From Tetrahymena thermophila SB210 (lineage: Eukaryota; Ciliophora; Oligohymenophorea; Hymenostomatida; Tetrahymenidae), in assembly GCF_000189635.1 (NCBI RefSeq), contig NW_002476336.1, positions 186,001 to 250,000 on the forward strand: a stretch of 64,000 nt of DNA, in the 5' to 3' direction. Both the position numbers and the translations under genes were made by a program. This document shows, in pieces, positions 50,660-61,585 of this stretch. The notes beneath the pieces were generated by a model that searched no databases, was not told where the DNA came from, and was given only the letters and a program-made list of their open reading frames with translations. Within the stretch, counting starts at the first letter, position 1, and each line of letters opens with the position of its first letter.

Positions 50660-52238
50660 AATGAACCCATCAACTTATTTGATTTATTAAGAAATATTTT
50701 ATATTAAATATGTAAATAATAACAATCTAAAAGGGTATAAAATATGTACAGTCTAAATTTGTATATAATCAATCATTATAATGTTATCTTCAAAAGCTAT
50801 TTTTACTTTTCTTTTTTAATGTATAAAGATATATTTTTAAAAGGCTTTCAATTTTTCAAACCTGTTTGTTTGTTTATAAAAATAAAAAATGTTTACCCAT
50901 ATTTCATAGTCGTGATTGATTAATAAAAGTTAGTGAAAAATAGATATTAATTCATTTAATAAAAATAAATTAATTTCTCTAAATATAAATATAAAAAGAT
51001 ATTTATTAAATAATAAATAAATATTTTTCATATTAAAGATTGGATAGCAGTTGAATCTGCTAATTTGATTTTACAAGAGAATCCATTAACTTAGAATTAA
51101 GTAAAAATAAGATAAATATAGTAAAATGAATGTATCTAATTTTCTTTCTTTAATCAATAAATATTAGTATTGTTAACTTAAGAATATCAAATAAATATTA
51201 GAAAGTATAAATTATAAAAAATCAACAAAAATAATAAATTATAAAAAATCAACAAAAATAATAAATTATAAAAAATCAACAAAAATAATAAATTAATTTA
51301 TTTTTAAAGCTTGAGAATTTACTACAAATTAATTATAAATATTATATATTTATCCTTAATCTTTTTATTTATTAGATTATTATTGTTAAAAAATAAATTT
51401 GTAAGAATTTAAACTAGATTATTATTGAATAATTTATATTAATTGGATTTAAATATTTTAGTTGAGATTTATTATATGAAGAAAACATCATGAACTTTAT
51501 TTTTATTTACCGAATATTTTATTTAATGGAAATAATGAATCTTAAATAAATTATGACTTGAAAAATAAATTTTTATTTATTAATAAGTACAAAAAATAAT
51601 TTATTTATTTATATCAACTTGTTTATCTAATTAAATTAAAATGATTAAATCAAAAATATTCGAGTATATTTTGTATCTAAAAATTTAATTTAGACTATCT
51701 TAATTAATATTTAATTTATATTTTAGATATTTAAGAAAATGATTAAGCAATTGATAGATAGATATCCATGTTGCTTTATTAAAGAATGAATAGACTCTAA
51801 TAGATGGTACATTTAATGGATATCTGCTTTCTATTAATTTAATTAATTAATTAATAAATTAATCAATATGGAATGAAAAAAGTGTGTTTTGTTTTAAGTA
51901 TATTTGCTTTAAATGAAATGATGTACAAATTAGATAAAGAAATGAAGCAAGCAATGCTTTAATGAAGTATACAAAAGAAGAAGAAAAAAAAGGAAAAAAG
52001 GAATTAAATAATATGAAAAAAAGAGTTAAATGAAATTGTCAAAGATAATATGAGGAGCATGCATATAATTTTATTTTTTGAAATGGATATAAAAAAAAGA
52101 AAGAATATTAATATATGCATTGAATTTAGGCAGGGGAGAAATTAAAGGCTAGCGATGCCAAAAATAATTTGAAGAAAGAGATATTAAAGGATAATAAAAA
52201 TAAATAAATAAGATTTCTAAATATACAAAGGTAAAAAA
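50660..52238. other. Intergenic, 1.6 kb, with a tandem repeat
   Basis: AT-rich. It contains three tandem copies of a 27-base unit (51209-51292) and ATTAATTA runs near 51836-51862. The right end holds the promoter of the eS7 gene; purine-rich tracts near 51950-52060 precede it. Confidence 0.5.
51209..51292. repeat. 27-base tandem repeat, three copies
   Basis: Three perfect consecutive copies of a 27-base A/T-rich unit containing AAAAAATCAACAAAAATAAT. The ATCAAC core starts at 51221, 51248 and 51275. Non-coding. Confidence 0.85.
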
Positions 52239-54195
52239 ATGGCTTTAGCTAAATTCCACAAGAAGCAAGTAATTAAATTGATTTAAGAAAAGAAGAAGCA
52301 TAGCTTCGCAAACATTTCACAGAGTTAAATGCAAATTATTTATATTTATAAAATAGTCCTTAACTAAGATCGAAGAATAGGTCGGTTCCGCTTTGGTTGA
52401 ACTCCAAAACACCCACCCTGATTTGAAGACCTCCCTCGAATCTATCATCCTCACCCAAGTTAAGGAATTCTAAATTAACAAGACCAACAAGAAGGCTAAG
52501 TCTGCTGTCTTAATTTACGTCCACTTCCAATCTTACAGAGTTCTTTTGTCTGCTGCTAGAAAGCTCATCATCGAACTCGAAAAGAAGCTCAAGCAAATCG
52601 TCTTCTTCACCGCTTAAAGAAAGATCGAATCTAAGTGGGTTAAGGAACACAAGTCTCAACAAAGACCCAGATCCAGATGTTTGACCTACGTCTACGATGC
52701 TCTCCTTGACGACTTACTCCTTCCTTCCACCCTCATTGGTAAGAGAATCAGAGCTAGACTCGATGGTACTTCTTTCTACAGAATGTAATTTATTTAGCCC
52801 TTTTTTCAAAATTTTTCCTACTTATTAGATACTTTCATCTCTATAAGCTCTCCTTTTTTCGAATTTTATCTCTTCAAATATAGCCTTTAAAAATAATAAT
52901 AACCATCAAAAATGATACTGAGTGAAGTAAAAAAATTTAGCAGACCGCCTATGATTTATCAGTTATGCGAAAAATAACATTTAATTAGTTTTAGTTAGCA
53001 TTGATAGCTTCTACGAAGTGGAATTAAATCATCAAAAAATTAAATTCCTTCATTTTTCAACTAAATTTATGACAAAATAATAAGATCAAAAATAAGAAAA
53101 TTGGCTTAAATGTGTCCCCTTTTTAAGTAGTAAAATTAAATTAATAAGGAAAGCAGTTATGTATTGAATTAAAAGGGAATCACGATTCAGAATTTTGGTT
53201 AAAAAGCTAAGGCTTATTCAGCAAGTTAAATAGAATATTTATAAAATAGTTCAATAATAGAGTTTATTTCCGCATATCATTGATTGATTAGCTGCAAAAA
53301 AACAAAATAGAATAGTTGAAAGTTAATTTTGATCTGTTTCAGAAAAGACTAATTAACTTAAAAGCTATAAATTTAAAAGGTCCAAAAGTGAAAAGTTGTA
53401 AATGAACGAACAATAAATATGTTGAAAGTCACACCTATCTATGTACTTTTTTCCTACTTATAGAACTCATTCAATGATCAGTCAATCAAAAAATGAAAAT
53501 TCATATGATTTTACAATTAAAATGTTAAATTGAGTATACTTGACAGGTAGAATCATATGAATTATGTACTTCCTTCATAATTAGAATAACGATTGCTTGA
53601 TGAATGATGCTACTAACTAACTAAAATAAATTATTTTCTATGTATTTGATCTTTGAAACCTTCTGGAGTGTAAAGCTAAATACTTAAGAATAAATAAAAA
53701 CAATTTTAAGAAGTAAGCCTAACCTTCTTTTTAATAAGTGCTTTGCTTGTTTAATTATCTAAAGATTAACTAAATCATTTAACTAAATTAATTAAACAAC
53801 TCTTTTCAGTAATCAGATAAAAATGATTTTTGCTAAATACTTCTAATAAACATAAAATTTAAATAAGAAAACTGAATCTGAAAAATATTAACAATAATTA
53901 ATAACAATTTTTATTTATAATGGCTGATGGAGCTTAAAATGATTGTAAAAACAAAAATTAAATGAGAAAAAGAGAGATAAAAATGAGATGAATTATCTAT
54001 ATTTATTTATAAAATCATTTTATTCTAGATATTAAAATTAATTTCAATAAAAAAAATAGCCAATTAGACCAAAACGATAGAGATTTCTTGGAAGAAAAGT
54101 TAGATGCTATCACTCACATCTATAAGACTGTCACCACCAGAGAAGTCACCTTCGAATTCAAGGAAGACAAAACTTTCCATACCTTCAAGAAATGA
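52239..54195 (+). CDS. RPS7: 40S ribosomal protein eS7
   Basis: Exons 52239-52268, 52369-52784 and 54060-54195 give 193 aa, about the length of human eS7 (194). Conserved blocks are ALVELQNTHPDLKTSL, RKLIIELEKKLKQIVFFTAQ, RPRSRCLTYVYDALLDDLLL, PSTLIGKRIRARLDG and the C-terminal ITHIYKTVTTREVTFEF. It is a structural protein of the small ribosomal subunit. Codons are far richer in C-ending and GC-richer triplets (CTC, TTC, GTC, AAG) than in neighbouring genes, as expected for high expression. The second intron is 1,275 bases, much longer than other introns here, and separates the last 45 codons. Confidence 0.93.
53499..53563 (+). repeat. Inverted repeat inside the eS7 intron
   Basis: ATTCATATGATT at 53499-53510 is matched by its complement AATCATATGAAT at 53551-53562, giving a perfect 12-bp stem with a 40-base loop. 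It sits in the long second intron. It could be a structured intronic RNA or chance in AT-rich DNA. Confidence 0.45.
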
Positions 54196-55272
54196 TCTAG
54201 CTTAACTAATTTAAAAAATTTATATTAAAAACTTATACAGATCCGAAATTAATTTGTATTTATTTTGGGTATTCAACAAAATGTATATGATATTTTATTT
54301 AAACTAAGATAAATAACTTCCTTAAAAAATACTTCTCAAATATATTCTTCAATTAATGAGTTTAATGTCATTCATTATATTTAAAGTATTCATTAAAAAA
54401 GTTATAGCTTCAAAGTATTTTGTTTGTAATATTAATTAATCATTTTCCTTGTAATTATTGCATGCACTTCTGTATGTATAGATTAAATTTCGTAGTTTTA
54501 TCTATCAGTCAAAAAAGCGAATTTGTTATTTGATATTAAATTTCCTTTTACTTAAATTTTTTAACCCTCCTAATTTCATCTAAATTAATCAGAAAATTTA
54601 GGCATTTAAAAATTATAAAAATAAAGCAAACACAATTAATACATTTACAATTGTTTTTTATTAAAAAATTATTCTTTTAAATGCCAAAAAAAATAAATTA
54701 TCAAAATTATTTTATTTAAAAAATAAAAATTTATTGTTAGATTTTCTCAAAAACAATGATTTAAATTCTAAATAGCAATCAAAAATTAAATTTAAAAATG
54801 TTTTTCTTGCAAATAAATGTTTTGGTTGACCAACAATTTTATTAAAATGTTAACATTTTAAATTATACAATATGTTTTAACAAATTTCTTTTTTCTTAAC
54901 TGATTTACTTTTTATTAATATAATAAATAAATAACTAATATTATTTTATCATAATTCTTTAAATTAATTAGTTAAATTGGTTTTTTAACTTTAAAATACA
55001 TAAATATAAAGTTAATTTTAATGCAAAATTATTTTTAAAACGAATTAAAAGGCTGCTAATAAATTATTTATAAAATAGTAAATTAATAGTACATCTTTAT
55101 TTAGTTTATTAAATGAAAAAAAATGAACAAAATATCACTAAATAAATCAGTATAATTAGTTTATTAAGGTAAAAGTAAATAAATTAAAAATTAATATTTT
55201 TGTTTAATAATTTTGTTTGCTTTAATTTTTTTAAGTAAAAATAAATTTATTTTTAAATTTCAAAATACATCA
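54196..55272. other. Convergent intergenic region
   Basis: Between the 3' ends of eS7 and the small minus-strand gene. AT-rich. It contains copy A of the three-copy repeat at its right end. Confidence 0.5.
55051..55225 (+). repeat. Three-copy dispersed repeat, copy A
   Basis: Shares with copies B and C the order AATTATTTATAAAATAGTAA ... ACAAAATATCACTAAATAAA ... CAGTATAATTAG ... TTATTAAGGTAAAAGTA ... TTTGCTT. All copies have the same orientation. It lies just beyond the 3' end of the gene at 55273-55884. Confidence 0.7.
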
Positions 55273-55884
55273 TCATAAATAAAATTAAAAAACTTATTGA
55301 TAATTATATGTAAAATGACTAAATTATACCTGAATATTTTAGTGGGAATTAACTTTCTTCAATAAACTGCTGTTCCCCATTTATAATATACATCTCCTTT
55401 TTTACTCTAATAAGTTCTATTGCTGCTTTGAAATATATCTTTATTTTTTATTCTCCTTCTAAGTTTTTGATATAAGTAAGTTCGTTTTAATTATTTTTTG
55501 TACAAATTCCTAATTATCTAAATGATTTATCTCCTGTTGAATAAACTCTAGCCTCTTCAATTAATAACAGAAAATCAAATTATCCACTTCAATAAAACTT
55601 TTATTATCTAATTTTTTGATAAATAACTTTATTTTAGTATTTCTTAAGCCTGACTAGCCATTTTCACTGAAGATGAAAAAATTCTATTAATAAATGATTT
55701 ATAAAATAATAAATTAATATACCTATTATAATTATTTAATTATATAAAAACAAATAAAATATCACTGCCTATTAAGGTAAAAGTAATAAATTTAAATTAA
55801 ATAATAGATTTTTTTTGCTTATAAATTATTTATTTCACTTTACTTTAAACAATGATAAGGTTTTATTTTTAATTATTTAAACAT
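55273..55884 (-). CDS. Hypothetical protein, 144 aa
   Basis: Exon 1 (55844-55884, starting MFKQLKIKPYHC) and exon 2 (55273-55666) join in phase across a 177-base intron to give 145 codons. The product is basic, Lys/Gln/Asn/Leu-rich and mostly helical (IEVDNLIFCYQLKRLEFIQQ). No family, signal or membrane span was recognised. Nearly all of the intron is copy B of a dispersed repeat. Copy A lies just past the 3' end and copy C just upstream of the start. The gene is divergent from the CaMKK-like kinase. The frame and splice phase support it, but without homology it could be a relic. Confidence 0.45.
55686..55835 (+). repeat. Three-copy dispersed repeat, copy B (intronic)
   Basis: Copy B lacks the AATAAATCAGTATAATTAG stretch but keeps both flanks (AAATAAAATATCACT...ATTAAGGTAAAAGTAATAAA). 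It fills almost the whole intron of the small minus-strand gene. Confidence 0.7.
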
Positions 55885-55940
55885 AAGATCAAAAACAAAT
55901 TTCCAAGTTTATTGAGGCTTATATGTTAAATGAGTGAAAA

Positions 55941-56145
55941 AGGCTATTTATGAATGATTTATATAGTAATAAATTGATATTAAACCTATTATATTTATTT
56001 AATTAATTAAAAAAAAATTGACAAAATATCACTAAATAAATAACTCAGTATAATTAGCTTATTAAGGCAAAAGTATATTCATTAAAAATTAAATAATTAA
56101 TTAATTTTTGCTTTCTTTATAAATTATTTATTTATTTATTTTCGA
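55941..56145 (+). repeat. Three-copy dispersed repeat, copy C
   Basis: The fullest copy: AATGATTTATATAGTAATAA ... GACAAAATATCACTAAATAA ... CTCAGTATAATTAGCTTATT ... AAGGCAAAAGTA. It lies in the divergent promoter region (55885-56230) between the small gene and the kinase. Confidence 0.7.
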
Positions 56146-56230
56146 TTTCAATATTAGAATAAACTATTTGCTTATTACAATTCTCAAACTAAGAAAAGGC
56201 ATATAAAATTTAAAAATTTTATTTAGTTAA

Positions 56231-58212
56231 ATGGATACTCATTAATTAGAGAAGGAATTAAATGAAAAATTAAATGTATTTTTAGATTGTTTCTAAAATG
56301 ATTTACTAACTATATTATATAAATAATCTAGCTTAAGGATTAGGGAAATACAAATCTTGAATAGCAAAAGAATTAACCCTAATAAAATCATATTATAAGA
56401 GAAATCAAAGATGAGGAAATAGTCATTGAAAGAGATCCATAAACAGTAATAGATTTTAATAATATCTTTTAGTTTTGTGAACAGTTACATATGGAAAATA
56501 ACATTTTATTTCAAAATTTTTACTGAATCAAGAATATAAATAGTACTTTTTTAATATGAATTAGAACGCAAAAATCATAAGTGGCTTTTAAATTTGCAAA
56601 GAGATAGGAAAGGGATCTTGGAGCTAAGTTAAGTTGTGTATTGAAAAAAGTACTGGGAAAAAATTAGCTTTGAAGAAATTTCACAAAAATATTTTAAAAA
56701 AGAAAACTAAAATGACAAAAGACGAGCTAGGGAGTAATATTGATTTGTTTTTTATTTATTTATTCTTTATTATAAACTTTACTTAAGATACAACAATAGA
56801 AGCATTAATTTTATTTAATTCTAACATAGAATTTATTTATTTAAGTAATTAAAGATTGATAAAATATTTTAAATATATTAATCTAATAAAATATTGATTG
56901 ATTTGACATTATTACTGAAAGATACATATATAGATATTAAAAATTTTACTATTAAAAGTATTATAACATTGATTTTAAAACTTAATTCTTGAAAAATGTT
57001 TGGATTGATTTACTCATAATTTTCTTTTAAACATAATTTAATATTTAAATAAAAAATAATTAGATGTATATTACAAATCTTAGTGGGAAAATGTAGAAAC
57101 AGAAATAGAACTCATGAAAAAATTTAATCATCCGAATGTTACAATGATAGACAGTATAATATATCATGATTCATAGTCAAAGTTATATTTAATTATTGAT
57201 TATTGTGAGTATGGAGATGTTCTTAAATGGGATGAAAAAACTCTCAAATTCAGTCATTTATAAATTCCTTAAGCTGGCAGTATTGATTATCTTTAGAAAA
57301 TAATGTTAGAGTCATGTTTGGCTTTGTAGTACCGTAAATTCTAAAATACTAAAAATAAATAAATATTTCATAAATATTTTGTTATATAAAGTTCATTAAC
57401 AAAATATCATACACAGAGATATTAAGCCATAAAATATTTTGCTAACACATGAGCTAAAAATTAAGTTATGTGACTTTGGTTTGGCTGTCAAATTGTCATC
57501 AGATAACCATCGCATCAAGGGAACTGAAGGAACCTATCATTTTATGGCTCCTGAAAGTCTAAGCGATTCAAATCAAAAGAATGGATACGACGGTAAAAAA
57601 GCAGACATTTGGTCTTTAGGAGTCACATTTTATTGCATGGTTTACTTAAAACTTCCATTCTATCACGATAACTTAATGGAGTTGTTTGAAATGATTCAAA
57701 ACAAAGAGTAATTTTTATTTTGTTTATTTTTTTAGTATTTCTTACTTACTTAGTGCATGTAGAATTATATAAGCATTCCTAACATATTCTTTTTGAATAT
57801 TTTATGGATTTATTTAAAATTGTAAATCAATTGCTTTTCTTAATGTTAGGATATCCACATAAATTTTTTTATTGGTACATTGAATGTTATAATAAATGTA
57901 AGCTTCTAAATAATTAAACTAATAAATTTTGTAAAATATCGCTTTCAAAGTATAATTTGACATTAATTTATAATTCTATTGAAAAATAATTATCAATTGT
58001 AAAGTCTGTACATTTAATTCTTTTCATAATTTCAAATTATTAAAAATATCTATTAATATATATCAAATAATAGGCCCAAATATGATAAAAAAATGTAAAC
58101 ACATGACTTGCTTGACCTATTGTAGAAAATTCTTGTAAAAGACCCAAGCAAAAGATTAGGCTTAAATGAAATAATCAATCACAGCTTTTTTAAAAACCCT
58201 TAAAAAATGTGA
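56231..58212 (+). CDS. CaMKK-like serine/threonine kinase, 350 aa
   Basis: Six exons, 56231-56275, 56332-56445, 56565-56733, 57064-57333, 57392-57707 and 58074-58212, sum to 351 codons. Kinase motifs are IGKGSWSQVKL (Gly loop), LALKKF (VAIK Lys), IIHRDIKPQNIL (catalytic Asp), KLCDFGLA (DFG), GTYHFMAPESLS (APE), DIWSLGVTFYCMV and KDPSKRLGL with a final HSFF. The FMAPESLS and GVTxYC sequences are typical of calcium/calmodulin-dependent kinase kinases and their relatives upstream of AMPK. All catalytic residues are present. No calmodulin-binding tail is left, because the protein stops just after the kinase domain. The first two exons are inferred by phase; a start at 56556 is the fallback. Confidence 0.85.
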
Positions 58213-59719
58213 TATAAATTACTTATGCAAAATTATCCAAAATGACTTTCTAACATATTTTAATATTAATCTTTTTTATTTTTTATATTTTGATTATGCT
58301 AATTTGTATTGATTACTTTCTTCACCTTAAAAAGATAAATAAATAATTTTTAGGAAAATGAAAATTACTGTGAATTTAGCAATATTTATTTATTTATCAT
58401 TTATCAAATAAATTTATTACTATGTCAAATTTAAGCCAAATTAATCAATGATTTATTTTTTATGCATACTTTTATATGTGTTTTAAAGCTTAAAGTTATA
58501 TCAGTGGTTGAAAATTGATAGTTTAATCAAGAAAAACACTAGTTTAGTGATCAAAATTCAAGCATGTTACATATATTAAAAAGAAATATCACCATTAAGT
58601 GTTCGTTCGAATTGTACTAGTTTGACAAAAAATTGATTTATAAGAATATTTAAAAAATGCCAAATAGACATTTAGGATTTGTTTATCACAACCATTTATT
58701 TTATATTGCGTCACATATTTGAAATTAAATTTAAAACCTCTAAAAATATAAGGCCTTCTTACTTAATTTATAATAATTTTGGATGGAAATCAAATTTATA
58801 CTGCTAATGAATTAAGATCAGAAATTATGTAAGAAAAAAGAAAAAGTTATTCAAAATAAAATTGTGAAGTAATTAATTAGTTTGAGTTAAAGAAAAAGAA
58901 AAAACTTTTCAATTTAAACGAAGTACTCTTTACTTTAATATTTATTAGCTTTAATTAGAAAAAATCAAATAAATAAATAATTTATGATTGATTAGAAACA
59001 AACAAAAAATTAAAGTCAAAAAATATAAATGGTATTAATAAATGGGAATTTATTTTGAATTTTGGGAGATCAATTTAAATAAAGTTAATTGATCTGTGGT
59101 TTTATATGATTAGGAAGACTACAATTATTCATAAGATTTAGATCTTTTAAAAAGACTTACAATTATATTTAGAAAAAAAATTCTTTATTATTGGATATAG
59201 ATAGGTGCTGATTAAATATATAGAAAAATATAAGCATTAACAAATGGTTATTTTTAAAAGTTCTTCGTCTTTTAATTAGAAATTATATGGTAAAATTAGT
59301 TTTATAGTTTTTGATATTTACACTGAGCAGAATTATGAGAAATATAATGTTTTGTGTAAAATTTAGAAGTAATTATTTCTCCATTCATTTCCATTTACTG
59401 AGGCTAACCAACTAAACAAAAATTAAAAAAGATAAGCAAAAATTTATAAATTGATTGCAAAAGCAAATTAAAAAAGGGGAAAATAAAAGATATATTCATA
59501 TAAATTTAAATTCACTGAAAAAAATAATAAATTATCAAAATTTAGTTTACAAATTAAGAAGTATTTTTCTAAGATCTAGGTACTTCCATATAAATACACC
59601 CAAAAACGACATTCTTAATTTTGCTTAGGCTCACTCTGAAAGCATCTCCTATTACTACTAATAAATAATCAAAGCTATAAAATAAATTTTATTGATTTAA
59701 TATTTCAATTTATTAAAAT
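58213..59719. other. Intergenic, 1.5 kb
   Basis: AT-rich spacer between two plus-strand genes. No repeat or coding signal found. A GTTCGAATT near 58600 resembles a tRNA B box but no tRNA can be folded around it. The right end (from about 59550) is slightly more GC-rich and is presumably the next gene's leader. Confidence 0.45.
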
Positions 59720-61585
59720 ATGATTAACAAATAACGTAATATGATCATCAAGCCTTTGCGCGTTGATAACAGTAATAAACTTCTTAATAAAGTGTTTCCA
59801 GATGGTAAAAAATCTCAAAATTTAAAAAGCCCCATGCAAAATGAGGAAAAAAAAATTGTGGTTGAAGTAGAAAAAAAGACATTTAACCCTCAACATGAAG
59901 ATTTCAGTGATGACTATGATGATACTTCATCTGTAAGTAGTTGTGAAAGTGATTGCAGAGAGATAAATATTTGGGATAACTCGGAGCTCAGGTTAAGAGC
60001 AATAAACACGGAGGAATTTAGTGATTTTTATGGAAAGAAGCTTTCTTTCTTACAGCTTTATAAGATTCGTTCATACTTTTACACAAAAGGATTTAGACCT
60101 CATCTTGGTGATATCTTCAAGGATGCTGAAAAAATACACAAGTTTTGCCGCATGTAGCTCAACTTAGATGATTTTCTTGAAGAGGAAGCTAAATGCAATC
60201 TCATCGATATTGACATATAGAAAGACAAAAATTTTACTAGATTTTCACGCTTTTTTGAGTAACAACTTGAATTAAATTCTTAAAAAATGCGTGATGAGTT
60301 CTATGACAGATATAGCTGTGTTAATTTCTAAGCATGTGATAGCCCAGAATATTAGTCTTATTCTCCTTAAAAAAGAAACTCTACATTTGTTAGAACAGGC
60401 TAAAGAATGATAAGTGGATTGAATCTTTCTCCCCGTAAACCTCCTAAAAAGAGACTCTTTACTGAGATAAACTAGTAGATGAATCCTTAAGAGTAGATTA
60501 GAAAGAGCCAGTTAAATTTACTTTAACTCAGTGAAATGCAGCGTAAGTAAAAGATCTAAATATCTCAGCAAAGGTTGATGTAAGATAAATTGACTGAATA
60601 AGGGATTTAAAATAATGAAGAAACCAACAAATAAAATTTTTTAATTGCTGATTTGGAAGTGTAAGATAATTTTGCATCTACTTCTGATTCTAATTATTAA
60701 AAGAGCAATAGTAGTTGTGGAAGCTAACAAGATTACTCACATAAAATTAATAATAATCCTACAAATCAAATTAATCTAAGACTTACTGGATCAGCTGCAC
60801 AATCACCTGTACACTCTCCTAATAGCATAGGTTCTTTTAAGCGCTCAAGCCCTGCAGCAAATTCTTAAAAATCACCTAACTTGAGTGAATAAAATGAGTT
60901 CAGATTAAAGCTATGCAACACTAAAGATTACGATGAGACTTAAACAAACCCTACAAGTAATTAAAACTATGGATTAGAATAGAGAAAGATTTCACAATTC
61001 AATTAAAACTCTTCAAATGTAAACCAATAAAAAGGTGGAAATCATAAAAATGATTAACTTTCGTCGTTTACTAAATTCTTGAGTTCGAGCTAATCACCGA
61101 AAAAGAGGGTGATCCCAAACTCTGTAAATGCCTCTCCTGCGATGAAAACATCTCAAAAACTGAACTATGACTTTAATAATTTTGTTAGACAATCATAAAA
61201 TCCTGTATCTAACTCCATTTCAATTAAAAAATCAACAAATTACAATAATTAATAGTAAATACCTATTTAATCTGAATATCAATTGGGTGGTAAAACTAAC
61301 ACTATTAACACTTCGATCAAAGAACTTAAATTGCCAAATATAGGTGTAGGGCTTAAAGACTTAAAGTAATCTTTTAAGCTTTCATCAGAATCCCCCATTC
61401 GCAACTCTCAACTGTATAATTAAGTATTCCATAATTCAGCTTCCCCAAATCAAAACTAAATTTCACCAATTAAATCGCAATCTATATAACAGCATTACTA
61501 AAGAACCCATAAAAAATTTTAGAGCACAATATTTGGGGAGGAAACAAGAAAGTAGTTTTAGTAAATTATTTCATAAAAGCAGTGA
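59720..61585 (+). CDS. Basic protein with many SP/TP sites, 621 aa
   Basis: ATG 59720 to TGA 61583-61585, one exon. A second in-frame Met at 59741 is an alternative start. After an acidic stretch (FSDDYDDTSSVSSCESD), residues about 75-160 look folded (RLRAINTEEFSDFYGKKLSF; RSYFYTKGFRPHLGDIFKDA). I do not recognise that domain. The remaining 450 residues are Ser/Asn/Gln-rich and basic, with many SP or TP sites next to Lys/Arg (LSPRKPPKKR, SQSPKKR, QSPVHSPNS, SSESPIRN), a pattern expected of cyclin-dependent or MAP kinase substrates. It is probably nuclear or cytoskeletal. No membrane span or signal is visible. Confidence 0.75.

Noticed and set aside
58595..58612. GTTCGAATT resembling a tRNA B box
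   Set aside because: No A box or cloverleaf stems can be formed around it.
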